This document shows, one piece after another, positions 11,961 to 22,084 of a stretch of 64,000 nucleotides of DNA. The first letter of the stretch is position 1, and each line of letters starts with the position of its first letter. The stretch comes from Prosopocoilus inquinatus (lineage: Eukaryota; Arthropoda; Insecta; Coleoptera; Lucanidae). The stretch is from positions 48,639,001-48,703,000 of the forward strand of contig CM069876.1 in the NCBI GenBank assembly GCA_036172665.1, given 5' to 3'. Under the pieces are notes generated by a model, which was not told the DNA's origin, did no database searches, and saw nothing but the letters and a program-made list of their open reading frames with translations. The position numbers and the translations under genes were made by a program.

Positions 11961-12189
11961 AAAATATCAAAAATTGCAAAATCCAAGGTCAGAAAACACT
12001 GCGGAGCTTAACAACTTTAATTGAAAATTTTGGAATGCAGAATAACATCATCAATCAAATATAATTGAAAATTTTGGGAAAGATAAAGTATAATAAAAAT
12101 TTTAGGGAGGAGGACAATACAAGAAAGGCAGTTGATTTCCGGTCTTTTTGAAAATTGAGAAACGTGAAAATTTCAATTCAATTCACGAA

Positions 12190-12440
12190 ACGAAACGAGA
12201 AACAGTCGTTTTTAATTTTTAACCGCTGCCTACCTGAACATCAGTAAGATGTCGTTGGGAAAACTTCAGCACAGCCAGCGGCTCAGTCGTGACGGGAGTG
12301 AGGGTTAATTAAACGCGAGAAATCTTGTGCAGCTTAATTTTTCCAGAAACGAAGAAGGGATTAAGGCAGTCACTTTTAACTTTTAAACTTAAAAAAAAAA
12401 AATGAAAAGATTCCAAACTAAAAAGCTGCTCACAAAGAAA
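12190..12440. repeat. Dispersed repeat, mate at 7075-7340
   Basis: Matches the 7.1-kb copy through GCCTACCTGAACATCAG, CAGTCGTGACGGGAGTGAGG, TTAATTAAACGCGAGAAATC, CTTAATTTTTCCAGAAA and CCAAACTAAAAAGCTGCTC. Non-coding. Confidence 0.65.
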
Positions 12441-12701
12441 GCATGAAAATTATGTAGGCGAAGCAAACACGATTTGAAATTTTAAAATGTCATCAATTCC
12501 TGGTCATATTTTAATGAAATTCAGGTAAATATGGTAGTTGAGATGGCGATGGGGGACGTGGATCGTACTTCGACGAAATAATTTACTCAAGGGCGCCAGA
12601 GATGATTGTCAGATGGGTATCCTCATCAAAATGAAGCAAGGCAACATGGTAAAGTAATCAAATCATCGTCTCTTTTGTTTAACTTTTCTTTATTTGATTC
12701 T

Positions 12702-12745
12702 TGTACGGTACCGTACACCTCTGCTCAGTACGGTACGGTACACTC
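12702..12745. repeat. Palindromic GTACGGTAC cluster
   Basis: TGTACGGTACCGTACA at 12702-12717 is a perfect 16-bp palindrome. It is followed after about 13 bases by GTACGGTACGGTACAC. A similar GCGGTACGGTACAC lies near 21424. Confidence 0.7.
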
Positions 12746-12804
12746 AGACGAACAGGTTTTTACCTAAGTATTAATTGACGGCCGCCGGGGATTTTTACGG
12801 CTAA

Positions 12805-14262
12805 GTTAGTTCACTCAGGCTGCTTTGGTTACGTTTGAAAGGAGCAGATTTACTCCGTGTTCTGCAAAATCAAAGCATTCACTTATGCTTTCGAAGCCCG
12901 ACGAACTTCGTTAATCAGGTATTTATGACCAGCGATTACTCTGCGCAAATTACTAATCTGTCTGTAAATAACTTAAATATCGAAGAATCAAGATATTTTT
13001 GTTGCGAATCCAACTAGCGGAGATAATTTTGGGGCCAGGGCAGGCCAGTTAGTTCACTCAGGCTGCTTTGGTTACGTTTGAAGGGATCAGATTTAGTCCG
13101 CGTTCTGTAAATCAAAGCATTCACTTATGCTTTTCGAAGCCTGACGAACTTCGTTAATCAGGTATTTATGACCAGCGATTTCTGTGCGCAAATTACTAAT
13201 CCGTCTGTAAATAAATTAAATATCGAAGAATTAAGATATTTCTGCTGCGAATCCAACTAGCGAAGATAATTTTGGGGCCAGGACAGGCCAGTTAGTTCGC
13301 TCAGGCCGCTTTGGTTACGTTTGAAGGGATCAGGTTTACTCCGTGTTCTGTAAATCAAAGTATTCACTTATGCTTTTCGAAGCCTGACGAACTTCGTTAA
13401 TCAGGTATTCATGATCAGCGATTACTGTACGCAAATTACTAATCCGTCTGGAAATAAATTAAATGTGGAAGAATTAAGATATTTTTGATGCGAATCCAAC
13501 TAGCGGAGATAATTTTGGGGCCAGGGCAGGCCAGTTAGTTCGCTCAGGCCGCTTTGGTTACGTTTGAAGGGATCAGATTTAGTCCGCGTTCTGTAAATCA
13601 AAGCATTCACTTATGCTTTTCGAAGCTTGATGAACTTCGTTAATCAGGTATTTATGACCAGCGATTACTGTGTGCAAATTACTAATCCGCCTGTAAATAA
13701 ATTAAATATCGAAGAATTAAGATATTTTTGTTGCGAATCCAACTAGCGGAGATAATTTTGGGGCCAGGGCAGGCCAGTTAGTTCACTCAGGCTGCTTTGG
13801 TTACGTTTGAAGGGATCAGATTTAGTCCGCGTTCTGTAAATCAAAGCATTCACTTATGCTTTTCGAAGCTTGATGAACTTCGTTAATTAGGTATTTATGA
13901 CCAGCGATTACTGTACGCAAATTACTAATCCGTCTGGAAATAAATTAAATGTGGAAGAAGTAAGATATTTTTGATGCGAATCCAACTAGCGGAGATAATT
14001 TTGGGGCCAGGGCAGGCCAGTTAGTTCGCTCAGGCTGCTTTGGTTACGTTTGAAGGGATCAGATTTACTCCGTGTTCTGCAAAATCAAAGCATTCACTTA
14101 TGCTTTTCGAAGCCTGACGAACTTCGTTAATCAGGTATTCATGACCAGCGATTACTGTACGCAAATTACTAATCCGTCTGGAAATAAATTAAATGTGGAA
14201 GAATTAAGATATTTTTGATGCGAATCCAACTAGCGGAGATAGTTTTGGGGCCAGGGCAAAAA
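12805..14262. repeat. 243-bp satellite, six tandem copies
   Basis: Units begin at 12805, 13048, 13291, 13534, 13777 and 14020, a constant 243-bp step. Each carries GTTAGTTCRCTCAGG, TTTGGTTACGTTTGAAGG, CTTATGCTTTTCGAAGCC, a small interrupted palindrome CCTGA...TCAGG and TTTTGGGGCCAGGG. Two subtypes occur: copies 1, 2 and 4 have ATCGAAGAAT, while 3, 5 and 6 have GTGGAAGAA with TTTTTGATGCG. The array ends about 240 bp from the IGFBP exon. Its core resembles the 358-bp satellite at 15.6 kb. Confidence 0.95.
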
Positions 14263-14502
14263 GAAAACTTGGTCCGGCAGGTTTAATATTCTACTATAAT
14301 TCGTTCTGCACCGCCGTGAACCTCTTTAAACCTCGAGTTAATTTCCGCGCTTCTATTTGCATGGGATTGTATCGCTTGGAGCGCACAGCGAACGGCGAAA
14401 TAAATCCTCTCGGACGACGAACTGAATTAAAGTTTCCGCGTTGAATTAATCTTTAAGACCGTCGCGTAATGCACCGCTGCGGCGCATTTGCGATTCTCCT
14501 AC

Positions 14503-14671
14503 CTCTGCAGATGCCCTCGGAGTCCCCGTGCAGGAACCGGCAGATGAGGCCCCGCTGGGAATCGCAGGGCCTCTCTTCGCTGCAGGGCTCTCCCAGTTGT
14601 CGGGGGCACTCTTCGCATTCGTCGCACAGCCGCTTCGGGGAGGGACACGTGCACGGATTTGAACATTTTTC
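14503..14671 (-). CDS. Ccn: CCN family protein, IGFBP-domain exon
   Basis: The second coding exon has acceptor TTTGTTTCAG above 14671 and donor AGAG|GTAGGAG below 14503. It is 169 bp long, enters at phase 0 and leaves one G for the next codon. The 56 codons start EKCSNPCTCPSP, continue KRLCDECEECPRQLGEPC, then RPCDSQRGLIC, and end with DSEGICR. The QLGEPC...PCD...GLxC...GICR layout is the insulin-like growth factor binding domain that opens CYR61, CTGF and NOV. The protein is secreted and acts in the extracellular matrix. There are 10 cysteines here; vertebrate CCN IGFBP domains usually have 12, and the GCGCCxxC block between the N-terminal CxC and the QL motif is missing. The exon is flanked upstream by a tRNA-Lys PBS-like sequence and downstream by a satellite array. 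Confidence 0.92.
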
Positions 14672-14739
14672 CTGAAACAAAAAAAAAAAACAAAACGAAT
14701 TATTAAGTCGAACGAGGACGTGAAAGCTTGCGGCGCGAT

Positions 14740-14757
14740 TGGCGCCCAACGTGGGGC
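14740..14757 (+). other. tRNA-Lys-type primer-binding-site sequence
   Basis: TGGCGCCCAACGTGGGGC is exactly the complement of the 3' end of tRNA-Lys(CUU) used as a minus-strand primer by several LTR retroelements. It sits 69 bp from the IGFBP exon. No LTR or gag sequence is evident next to it, so it may be a remnant, a tRNA-derived scrap or coincidence. Confidence 0.5.
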
Positions 14758-15591
14758 GGGCCGAATCTTTCAAGGAAAAGGAAATTGGAGGATGATCCAT
14801 CTCCGTTTCTTACGTGCGCTACATTTATTATTAGGAGCCCCGGAGTCGGGGATTTACGCTCAAATTAGTGTAATGGTACTCATCATAGTCGTCACACGAC
14901 AGAAATCCAACTCGTCTCCTCCTCTTGTAATGAAAGGAACAAACTCTATTCGGCTCGGCTCTGTGCCGAGAAGAAGTAATTACTTTCGCTCGATTCTAAT
15001 GTAAATCAATTTGGAGAGGAAGTTTTCAATCAACTCCTCGAAACGTCCGGAAACCCGCCAACTAACGCCGCTCCTCTCGCTTATTAATTAATTCGCGAGA
15101 TACACACAGCTGGAAATCAATTCGGGCCCCGAAGATGCGCCCCCGTCCGTTCTTTTTCTTCTTTTTTTACTTTCTCGGCGGCATAAATCTCCGGAATGAT
15201 TGAAATTTCCGCGTGCGCGGCGACGCCGACGCTAATGCGGAATGTTCATTAAAACTTGGCAGACTTTGGCGTCGCGGCGCGGCGCGGCGCGGCGGCCTTT
15301 CGAGGACCCTCCTGCATCGGATTTACTTCTCGACGAACAAGTCAGAAGTTGGAGATGGTATTGTTTTCGAAGTGCAAGGCGAAAATTCTCGCGTAAAACA
15401 GAGTAGGTACACTCACGTACATTAATAAGGGTACGCACCTACAGGCGTGTACGTAACCGCTTCATTATTTCGAAATATGGGCAAGTAACAATTAATCAAA
15501 CAGGAATCGAGTGAGGTGGACCGTGACTTTCCGTGGATCTAAACACGTCTAGAGTTTGTTTGTTTGAAATGTTCGTTGCATGAACACAAAC
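14758..15591. other. Gene-less, CpG-rich unique sequence
   Basis: No repeat family was recognised. A GGCGC-rich run lies near 15273-15295. The small ORFs on both strands show no domain. Its position close to an exon leaves room for regulatory sites, but nothing specific is seen. Confidence 0.45.
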
Positions 15592-17036
15592 ACGTGTGCA
15601 GTGAGTCTACTTTAATCAGCGTGTAGCTTATTCACTCAGGTCGGGATACTTTAGAGACGTTTGAACGGACCAGACTTACTACACATTTTGGTGATACACA
15701 CTTTACGCAAATCAAGTGCTTTTCAAAGCCTGACAAGCTTCATTAATCAGGTATTTGTGGCCACCGATTTCTCTGCGGCGCAAACTGGTTCCTAACGCTT
15801 GCCATTAATTCTTAGTTAGGCTTTTCATTATTGTGGGTTCTTCCCTTTGGGGGCCATGCATAAGTTCAGTACCGAAAAAAAAAAAAGATATTTTTGTTGC
15901 AACTCATCTCATGGAGTCAGAGCCACCAGGTGTTTCTTGCAATTGCAAATACGTGTGTAGTGAGTCTATTTTAATCAGCGTGTAGCTTGTTCACTCAGGT
16001 CGGGATACTTTAGAGACGTTTGAACGGACCAGACTTACTACACATTTTGGTGATACACACTTTACGCAAATCAAGTGCTTTTCAAAGCCTGACAAGCTTC
16101 ATTAATCAGGTATTTGTGGCCACCGATTTCTCTGCGGCGCAAACTGGTTCGTAACGCTTGCCATTCCTTCTTAATTAGGCTTTTCATTATTGTGGGTTCT
16201 TCCCTTTGGGGGCCATGCATAAGTTCAGTACCGAAAAAGAAAAAGATATTTTTGTTGCAACTCATCTCACGGAGTCAGAGCCACCTGGTGTTTCTTGCAA
16301 TTGCAAATACGTGTGTAGTGAGTCTATTTTAATCAGCGTGTAGCTTGTTCACTCAGGTCGGGATACTTTAGAGACGTTTGAACGGACCAGACTTACAACG
16401 CATTTTGGTGATACACACTTTACGCAAATCAAGTGCTTTTCAAAGCCTGACAAGCTTCATTAATCAGGTATTTGTGGCCACCGATTTCTCTGCGGCGCAA
16501 ACTGGTTCGTAACGCTTGCCATTCCTTCTTAATTAGGCTTTTCATTATTGTGGGTTCTTCCCTTTGGGGGCCATGCATAAGTTCAGTACCGAAAAAGAAA
16601 AAGATATTTTTGTTGCAACTCATCTCATGGAGTCAGAGCCACCTGGTGTTTCTTGCAATTGCAAATACGTGTATAGTGAGTCTATTTTAATCAGCGTGTA
16701 GCTTGTTCACTCAGGTCGGGATACTTTAGAGACGTTTGAACGGACCAGACTTACAACGCATTTTGCTGATACACACTTTACGCAAATCAAGTGCTTTTCA
16801 AAGCCTGACAAGCTTCATTAATCAGGTATTTGTGGCCACCGATTTCTCTGCGGCGCAAACTGGTTCGTAACGCTTGCCATTCCTTCTTAATTAGGCTTTT
16901 CATTATTGTGGGTTCTTCCCTTTGGGGGCCATGCATAAGTTCAGTACCGAAAAAAAAAAAAAGATATTTTTGTTACAACTCATCTCACGAAGTCAGAGCC
17001 ACCTGGTGTTTCTTGCAATTGCAAATACGTGTGCGC
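15592..17036. repeat. 358-bp satellite, four tandem copies
   Basis: Units begin at about 15592, 15951, 16309 and 16667 and end near 17027 (step 358-360). Each includes GTAGCTTGTTCACTCAGG, AGAGACGTTTGAACGGACC, a TTTACGCAAATCAAG block, CCTGACAAGCTTCATTAATC, GATTTCTCTGCGGCGCAAAC, CCCTTTGGGGGCCATGC, an A-rich run and GAGTCAGAGCCACC. The repeated 64- and 72-residue ORFs are readings of the unit. Parts match the 243-bp satellite. Confidence 0.95.
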
Positions 17037-17439
17037 TGTGAGTCGGATTTAGTCATTATGACGCAACCAGCATCTCCTGTGATCGTAATCGATTGGAGAT
17101 CTTCGTTTCGAAAACTCTGTGAAAGGTTGACGCAATACTTTTTCCTCTCCTTCTTTAGACTTACGCTTGAAACTTTGTTGAAAATGTGAGTGAAGGTTGT
17201 TGTGTCATGCTTTGTGACTGAATACGTGACGTGATTTTTTTTATACGTGACGCGTATTCGAAAAATTGCATAAAAATTAACCCAGGGTGGCTAAAATTCT
17301 GAATATCCAGGAAGTCCTACGCAGTCCTACGCAAGATTCTGAATCAACCTCTGAAAGGGCATGATTAATAAATTTGATCAGAAGAATTATCATTTTAGGC
17401 GAAAATGTGGTCGAGAAAACGTATTGAGCCCCCCCCCCC
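17037..17439. other. Gene-less sequence between satellite and poly-C repeat
   Basis: No coding signal. TACGTGACG-type text repeats near 17222 and 17245, and CAGTCCTACGCA-like text is repeated near 17318. Confidence 0.4.
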
Positions 17440-18960
17440 CCTTCCCCCGGCACATTGAATTATATTGAATCGAAATTTGGCGGATTAAAGTCCGACTTAA
17501 ATCTAAAAATGACATTAAAATTGAGTTACGACCGACGGTTTGTCCACTACAAGCTCATTTTTTCTTGCACATTAAAAAAATTTAATCCTGCGCAATATCT
17601 GTATTCGATTTTTAATCAACCTCGGAGAAGGCGTGTTTAATAAATTTCATCAAAAGACTTTTAATTTTGCGAGGTAATGGGCCTTATGAATAAAGTTTAA
17701 GCAATTGCTTTTCCTTAAAATTTACTAGTAAATGCTTAATATCGAATGAATAAAATCTTTAGTAATTACTTGACCTTGTAGCAATTGCTACGACACTAAG
17801 GAAAAGCTTATAGTAAAAGGTTTTGCTTAAAATTTTCAAGTATTTGCTTAATTTTATATGAATAAAAGGAGCAGAGCAATTGCTTTTTCTTTTAAGTATT
17901 TGCTTGAAAAATTTTAAGGCTACTCTACCCCAGCCTTGCATTTGCTTAAAGCAATTATAAATTCGTATTCATCGCATTTGCACGATAATAATGGATAATA
18001 TTGGATACAGTCAACATCAGTTTTTATGGATTATATTACGTTTCTTTTATCAAGAATCAAATGATTTCTACAATGCGTTAATTAGTATTTAGATCACTTC
18101 TTGGTATGAAATTTTTAACGCTGCACAGTGTAAATCATTTTTGCACTTTTATGAGTTTTATGCCGTAAAAATTCGCAAGTTTGACACGTTTGAAAGTTCA
18201 ATCGAATAAAGCGATAGTTTCAAAGACATTAAAAATCTGTCAAACTAAATTGCACAGCAAGAGTTAATCTAAATAATTTAATAAGGCGATGTAGTTCGAG
18301 CATTTGATTTAAACTAAAAAATTTAAGAGATAATTGTCATTCGAAGGGAGTGGAAGCTTGTTTCAGGATTTTACATAAAAATCGTTCATTTCGTAGAAAA
18401 TGAATTTATTAAATCAAACTTCTTTTTCACTTCTCCTTTCTTATTGCTTATTTTTTACTACTTGTTTAGTTGTAAATGAAACATTAAAAATGTTCATATA
18501 ATTATCAGTTATTACTTGCAAGACTTTCTCTTTTTTTATGTGATTTATAAAAAAATAATTATATTTTTTTTAAATTTTCAAGAAAAAATAATTTTTGTCT
18601 AACTCGGTTTCGATCCCTGGATGACCAGTATCAAATATTTTATTTAAGCGAGTACCACTTGATAAAGGTATTTTAGCTAAGCAGATCTGCAAGTCCGCAC
18701 AAGTCGTACTAGCAATTGCTTCAACAAATCCGGAAAGCTAGCAAATGCTTGAAATTTTTATTCATCTAATATTTCAGCAATTGCTTTTTCTTAAAGCATT
18801 TGCTTTTTCAGCTTTTGCTTTTGCTAATAAGCAAAAGCTTAAAGCAATTGCTTACTTTTTATTCATCAGGCTCAATGTCCGGAATACGCCTTGAACTTCC
18901 TCCCTCCCCCCATCCCCTCCCTTCGGGGGTGTCTTCAATTGCGTGAGGGAACGAGTCGAA
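17440..18960. repeat. Poly-C dispersed repeat, split by an inserted element
   Basis: The left part (C run near 17430, then AATTATATTGAATCGAAATTT and AATGACATTAAAATT) stops in GGTAAT near 17678. The right part resumes with AATGTCCGGAATACGCCTTGA near 18874 and ends in a second C/T run. In intact copies TTTTGGCGAAAATGTCTGGAAT is continuous, so the middle is an insertion. Confidence 0.7.
17680..18873. mobile_element. Non-autonomous DNA transposon (~1.2 kb) nested in a poly-C repeat
   Basis: The left end reads GGGCCTTATGAATAAAG and the right end, reverse-complemented, GAGCCTGATGAATAAAA, so the terminal inverted repeats match at about 14 of 16 positions. Both ends continue into AAGCAATTGCTT, a motif repeated many times near both ends (17701, 17872, 18712, 18776, 18843). 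AATG stands on both sides (17676-17679 and 18874-18877), giving a 3-4-bp target duplication. There is no transposase ORF. The superfamily is not certain; the GGGCC...ATGAATAAA ends recall PIF/Harbinger-type MITEs, but the duplication is not a clear TWA. Confidence 0.7.
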
Positions 18961-19039
18961 AATCGTGAAGAATGAAAAAGTTCGAAGAGAAAAAAATCGT
19001 AAATTGAACTGTCGAGTGTTAGAACGGAAAAAACAGATC

Positions 19040-20060
19040 GGGGGTTGAAAATTAAAATGAGAACTTCAAGAAAAACCGAAAAATGAAATATTAAAAAATT
19101 AAAGAAAAATAAAATTCATGAAAATCACTGGAGAAATCTTAAATTTGAAAGGAATTTCAAGGCCAACCCAACCCAACAGATGCAGAGTCAATCCAACGAC
19201 GAAAACTAAAACAAAAACTTTAAATTCACGAAGATTGCCGAAAGATATTGAAAATTTGAACAATGATTTTTTTTTCTTCGTAAAATTGTTCAAGGTCAAC
19301 GCAATCCAACCGATGCCAACCTAAGCAGAGCCAATCCGGCGACGAAAACTAACAAAAACAAGAAAGGAAAAGTCGCATGGATTAAGGGGAAGAAAATTAG
19401 AAGAAAACCGAAAAATTCACGAAGATTGAAGAAAAATATGGAAAAGTTCGAACGAAAATGTCAGTTCAAGGTCAACCCAACTCAACCGAAATTGCCGGGA
19501 AACGTCAGAAATTTGAAAATAAATTAAGGTAAACAAAACCCAGCGAAAACCGCTGAGAAATGAAAAATGAATTTCAAGGAAATTAAAATTCACGAAAATC
19601 ACTGGAAAATTTTTAAATTTTAAAGGAATCTCAAGGTCAACCCAACCCAACGGATTCCAACGTAAGCAGAGTCAACCCAACGATGAAAACTAAAACAAGA
19701 ACTTTAAATTCACGAAGGTTGCCGAAAAGTATTGAAAATTTGAACAACAATGATTTTTTTTTCTTCGTAATATTGTTCAAGGTCAACGCAATCCAACCTA
19801 TGCCAACCTAAGCAGAGCCAAATTAGCGACGAAAATTAACAGAAAGAAGAAAGGAGAAATGAATGGATTTGAGGGAAGAAAATTAGAAGAAAACCGAAAA
19901 ATTCACGAAGATTGAAGAAAAATATCGCAAAATTCGAACGTAAACGTCAGTTCAAGGTCAAGCCAACTCAACCGAAATTGCCGGGAAACGTCAGAAGCTT
20001 GAAAAGAAATTACTAGGCCAAGGTAAACCCAACCCAACTGAAGCTGACTTAAGCGAAGAC
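19040..20060. repeat. ~470-bp repeat, second two-unit locus
   Basis: The same unit as at 10985-11960. AAAATTCATGAAAATCACTGG lies near 19111 and again near 19585. The sequence beyond 20060 decays into degenerate A-rich copies of its parts (TTCAAGGTCAAC, ATTAGAGA) up to about 20310. Confidence 0.75.
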
Positions 20061-20319
20061 GAAATAATATATTTTTTTTTTTTTGGAAAATTGTTCAAGG
20101 TCAACTCAATTATTCAATCGAGAGCCATGACCTAAGCGAACTCAACCCAACGAGAAATCCTTAAAAATTAGAGAGGAAATTTTAAGCTGTCGAGAAAATT
20201 TTTAAAAACTGAAGAGAAAATCGAAAAATTAGGAAAAATTATGGAAAAAATCTAAAAATTCTTGGAAAAATGTAGAGAAAGATTAGAGAAGCTTTTAGAA
20301 AAGTCGGAAGAACTTTAAC

Positions 20320-20900
20320 ACTCCTTGAACTTAACCCCCCCCTGTGGCACCTTTAATTGCGTTAAATCTAAATTTTGTGGACTAATGCATAAATCTATAA
20401 ATGATATTAAAATTTGGTTAGGACCAATAGTTTGCCCACTAGACGCCATTTTTTTTTCTTGTGTATCCAACAATTCGAATCCTTCCCGATATCTGTAGAG
20501 AGTGGAAAATAGCAATCGGCGATTCCGAAATTTCGGCCATTAAAAGTGGTTTTTGGCAGAAAACTTTATTTTCATTTTTTCTTTCTTTCGCTGTTTATGA
20601 AAAATAAAGAAAACGTAGTTGTGTTCACAGTTATTATTATAAGCTTTAAGACCCTCTCCCCCTCCCCCCCCCCTCCTCACCCGCCACACTCAATTGCTGT
20701 TGAATCAAAATTTCGCAGATTCATGTCCCATAAATCCAAAAATGACATTAAAAATGAGCTGGGTCAAATGGTTTGGCCGCAATCGTTGAAAGGTTTGGAA
20801 AATGCTTTAACACCCTCCCTCCCCCCCTTCCACACCCCTTTCTTCGCATCCAGCAATAAATTAATTTGCTCTTGCCAAACCATGATTACTGAACGAAAAT
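20320..20900. repeat. Poly-C dispersed repeat, two partial copies
   Basis: C runs lie near 20334, 20655 and 20815, followed by CTTTAATTGCGTTAAATC or CTCAATTGCTGTTGAATC, ATTTCGCAGATTCATGTCCC, AATGACATTAAAA and GGTTTGGCC. The 121-residue ORF at 20546-20911 spans these and has no domain. Confidence 0.6.
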
Positions 20901-21086
20901 TAATTTTTTAATTTTTTTTATCGCCTTTATTTTATTATTCGTAATGCCCGTGTTTTCTTCCTCGTTTGTAAAATTATTTGAATTGTCCCAACTCTCTCTC
21001 ATTTTGAATTAACCCTTGTTTGTGTAAGTTATTATTATTATTACGTTGCAGCAAGTCTGCTCAAATTGCAGTGGGGCCAACAAGCA

Positions 21087-21137
21087 TCCTCTGTATAGCG
21101 CTATTTCGGCCGTGGATGGAGCCTCATCAGCAGAAGA
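21087..21137 (-). ncRNA. Type I hammerhead self-cleaving ribozyme
   Basis: Read on the minus strand. Stem I strand TCTTCTG (21137-21131) precedes the invariant core CTGATGA (21130-21124). Stem II is GGCT/GGCC around an 8-base loop (21123-21108), followed directly by GAAA (21107-21104). Stem III is ATA/TAT around a GCGC loop (ending 21095). Then come the cleavable A at 21094 and the other stem I strand CAGAGGA (21093-21087). Stem I forms 7 pairs with one G-U; the cleavage triplet is AUA. All core bases are present in order. The unit is bounded by TTA-type microsatellites at about 21029-21043 and 21153-21167. Such motifs are known in Penelope-like elements and retrozymes; no reverse transcriptase is nearby. 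Activity is not shown. Confidence 0.82.
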
Positions 21138-21179
21138 GTAAGCTCGAGAACAGTAATTATTATTATTACTTTTTTTTTA

Positions 21180-22084
21180 ATAATAAAAATAATAAATAAG
21201 AAGCACATTTGTGAGGATCATCGATTTTTTCAGGTCTGTCTTCAGGTATCTTACTTAACCATTCCCGATCTCTGTAATAAACGGTGAAGTAGAAGATGAT
21301 GACAAATGTGACAAAAAAAAAGGCGTCTCGTCATGTAACGGTGCGCAACGTGAAAGGAGCGCTCGCTAACATCCCGAAGTAATTTCTAAGCTCATTAAGC
21401 AGCAGCGAGCAGGTTTTGTCGGTGCGGTACGGTACACGATCCTGCAATGCAGGGCGCTTTTTACAGGGCCGGGTCGTTAACTTATTCATTATGGTTAGTT
21501 AAACAACTTAACGCTACTCCATCAGTTTATCCGCCGGGATAACTTCCGACAAGTTCGCGCAGACTTGGCCCGAATGTTCGGTGCGGCGGCGGCGGCGGCG
21601 GCGGCGGTGAACCTTCCAGGAGCGCCTAAGTTAATTCTGACGAGGAAGTTCTGTGCTGGGGTTGGTATTTTTAGCTTGACGCTACTACCGCACTTGCCAA
21701 CACGAACATTTTTTTTTCCGCTTGAATCGCGGAGAGAAAACTGAAAACCAAAAGTTCCACCCCTCCCCCTCCCCCGCCCTTTCATAAATTATCGCGATAC
21801 ATTGCAGTGATTGGCAAAATTGCTGACGATTAAATACGCACCGCCGTTTTGTGTAAATACTGTTTGCGTACTAATTACGACCGTGCAGCGGCAAACGAGT
21901 ATTAATTTAATTTATTCACGCATGGGAGGCGGCCGGTAGTTAAAACGTGCCGCCGATTTTATTATTTGTTGCAAAACGAAAGGCCGGAATGAATTGTATG
22001 AATGCGCGACGCTCTGTTAGCTTTACGCACAATTTGATTTGTTTGTTGTTTTTGTTTACAAATGTTTTTTTGGTGGCGGGCAGC
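21180..22084. other. Gene-less sequence with a CGG run
   Basis: About eight CGG units lie at 21582-21608 in an otherwise unique, CpG-rich stretch (21340-21960). The minus-strand ORF there gives a poly-Ala run and is not credible. AT-rich microsatellite DNA starts the interval. Confidence 0.5.

Larger units (their letters stand above)
917..14502 (-). other. Ccn: CCN intron 2 (13,586 bp, phase 1)
   Basis: The sequence between the VWC and IGFBP exons is bounded by GTAGGAG after 14503 and TTTCAG before 916. It is crowded with repeat families that are listed separately, and no other exon with CCN-like cysteine spacing was seen inside it. The many short ORFs follow repeat units and A-rich stretches. 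Confidence 0.75.

Noticed and set aside
12805..14262. CTGACGA in the 243-bp satellite as a hammerhead core
   Set aside because: No GAAA follows at a usable distance on that strand, and the reverse strand reads CTGATTA.
18600..18630. GGTTTCGATCCCTGG resembling a tRNA B box
   Set aside because: The T-arm does not pair properly and there is no A box or acceptor stem upstream.
21044..21130. Exon-like segment with TTGCAG before and GTAAGC after, open in two frames
   Set aside because: It coincides with the hammerhead on the other strand, which explains its conservation-like GC content; the frames have no recognisable protein.
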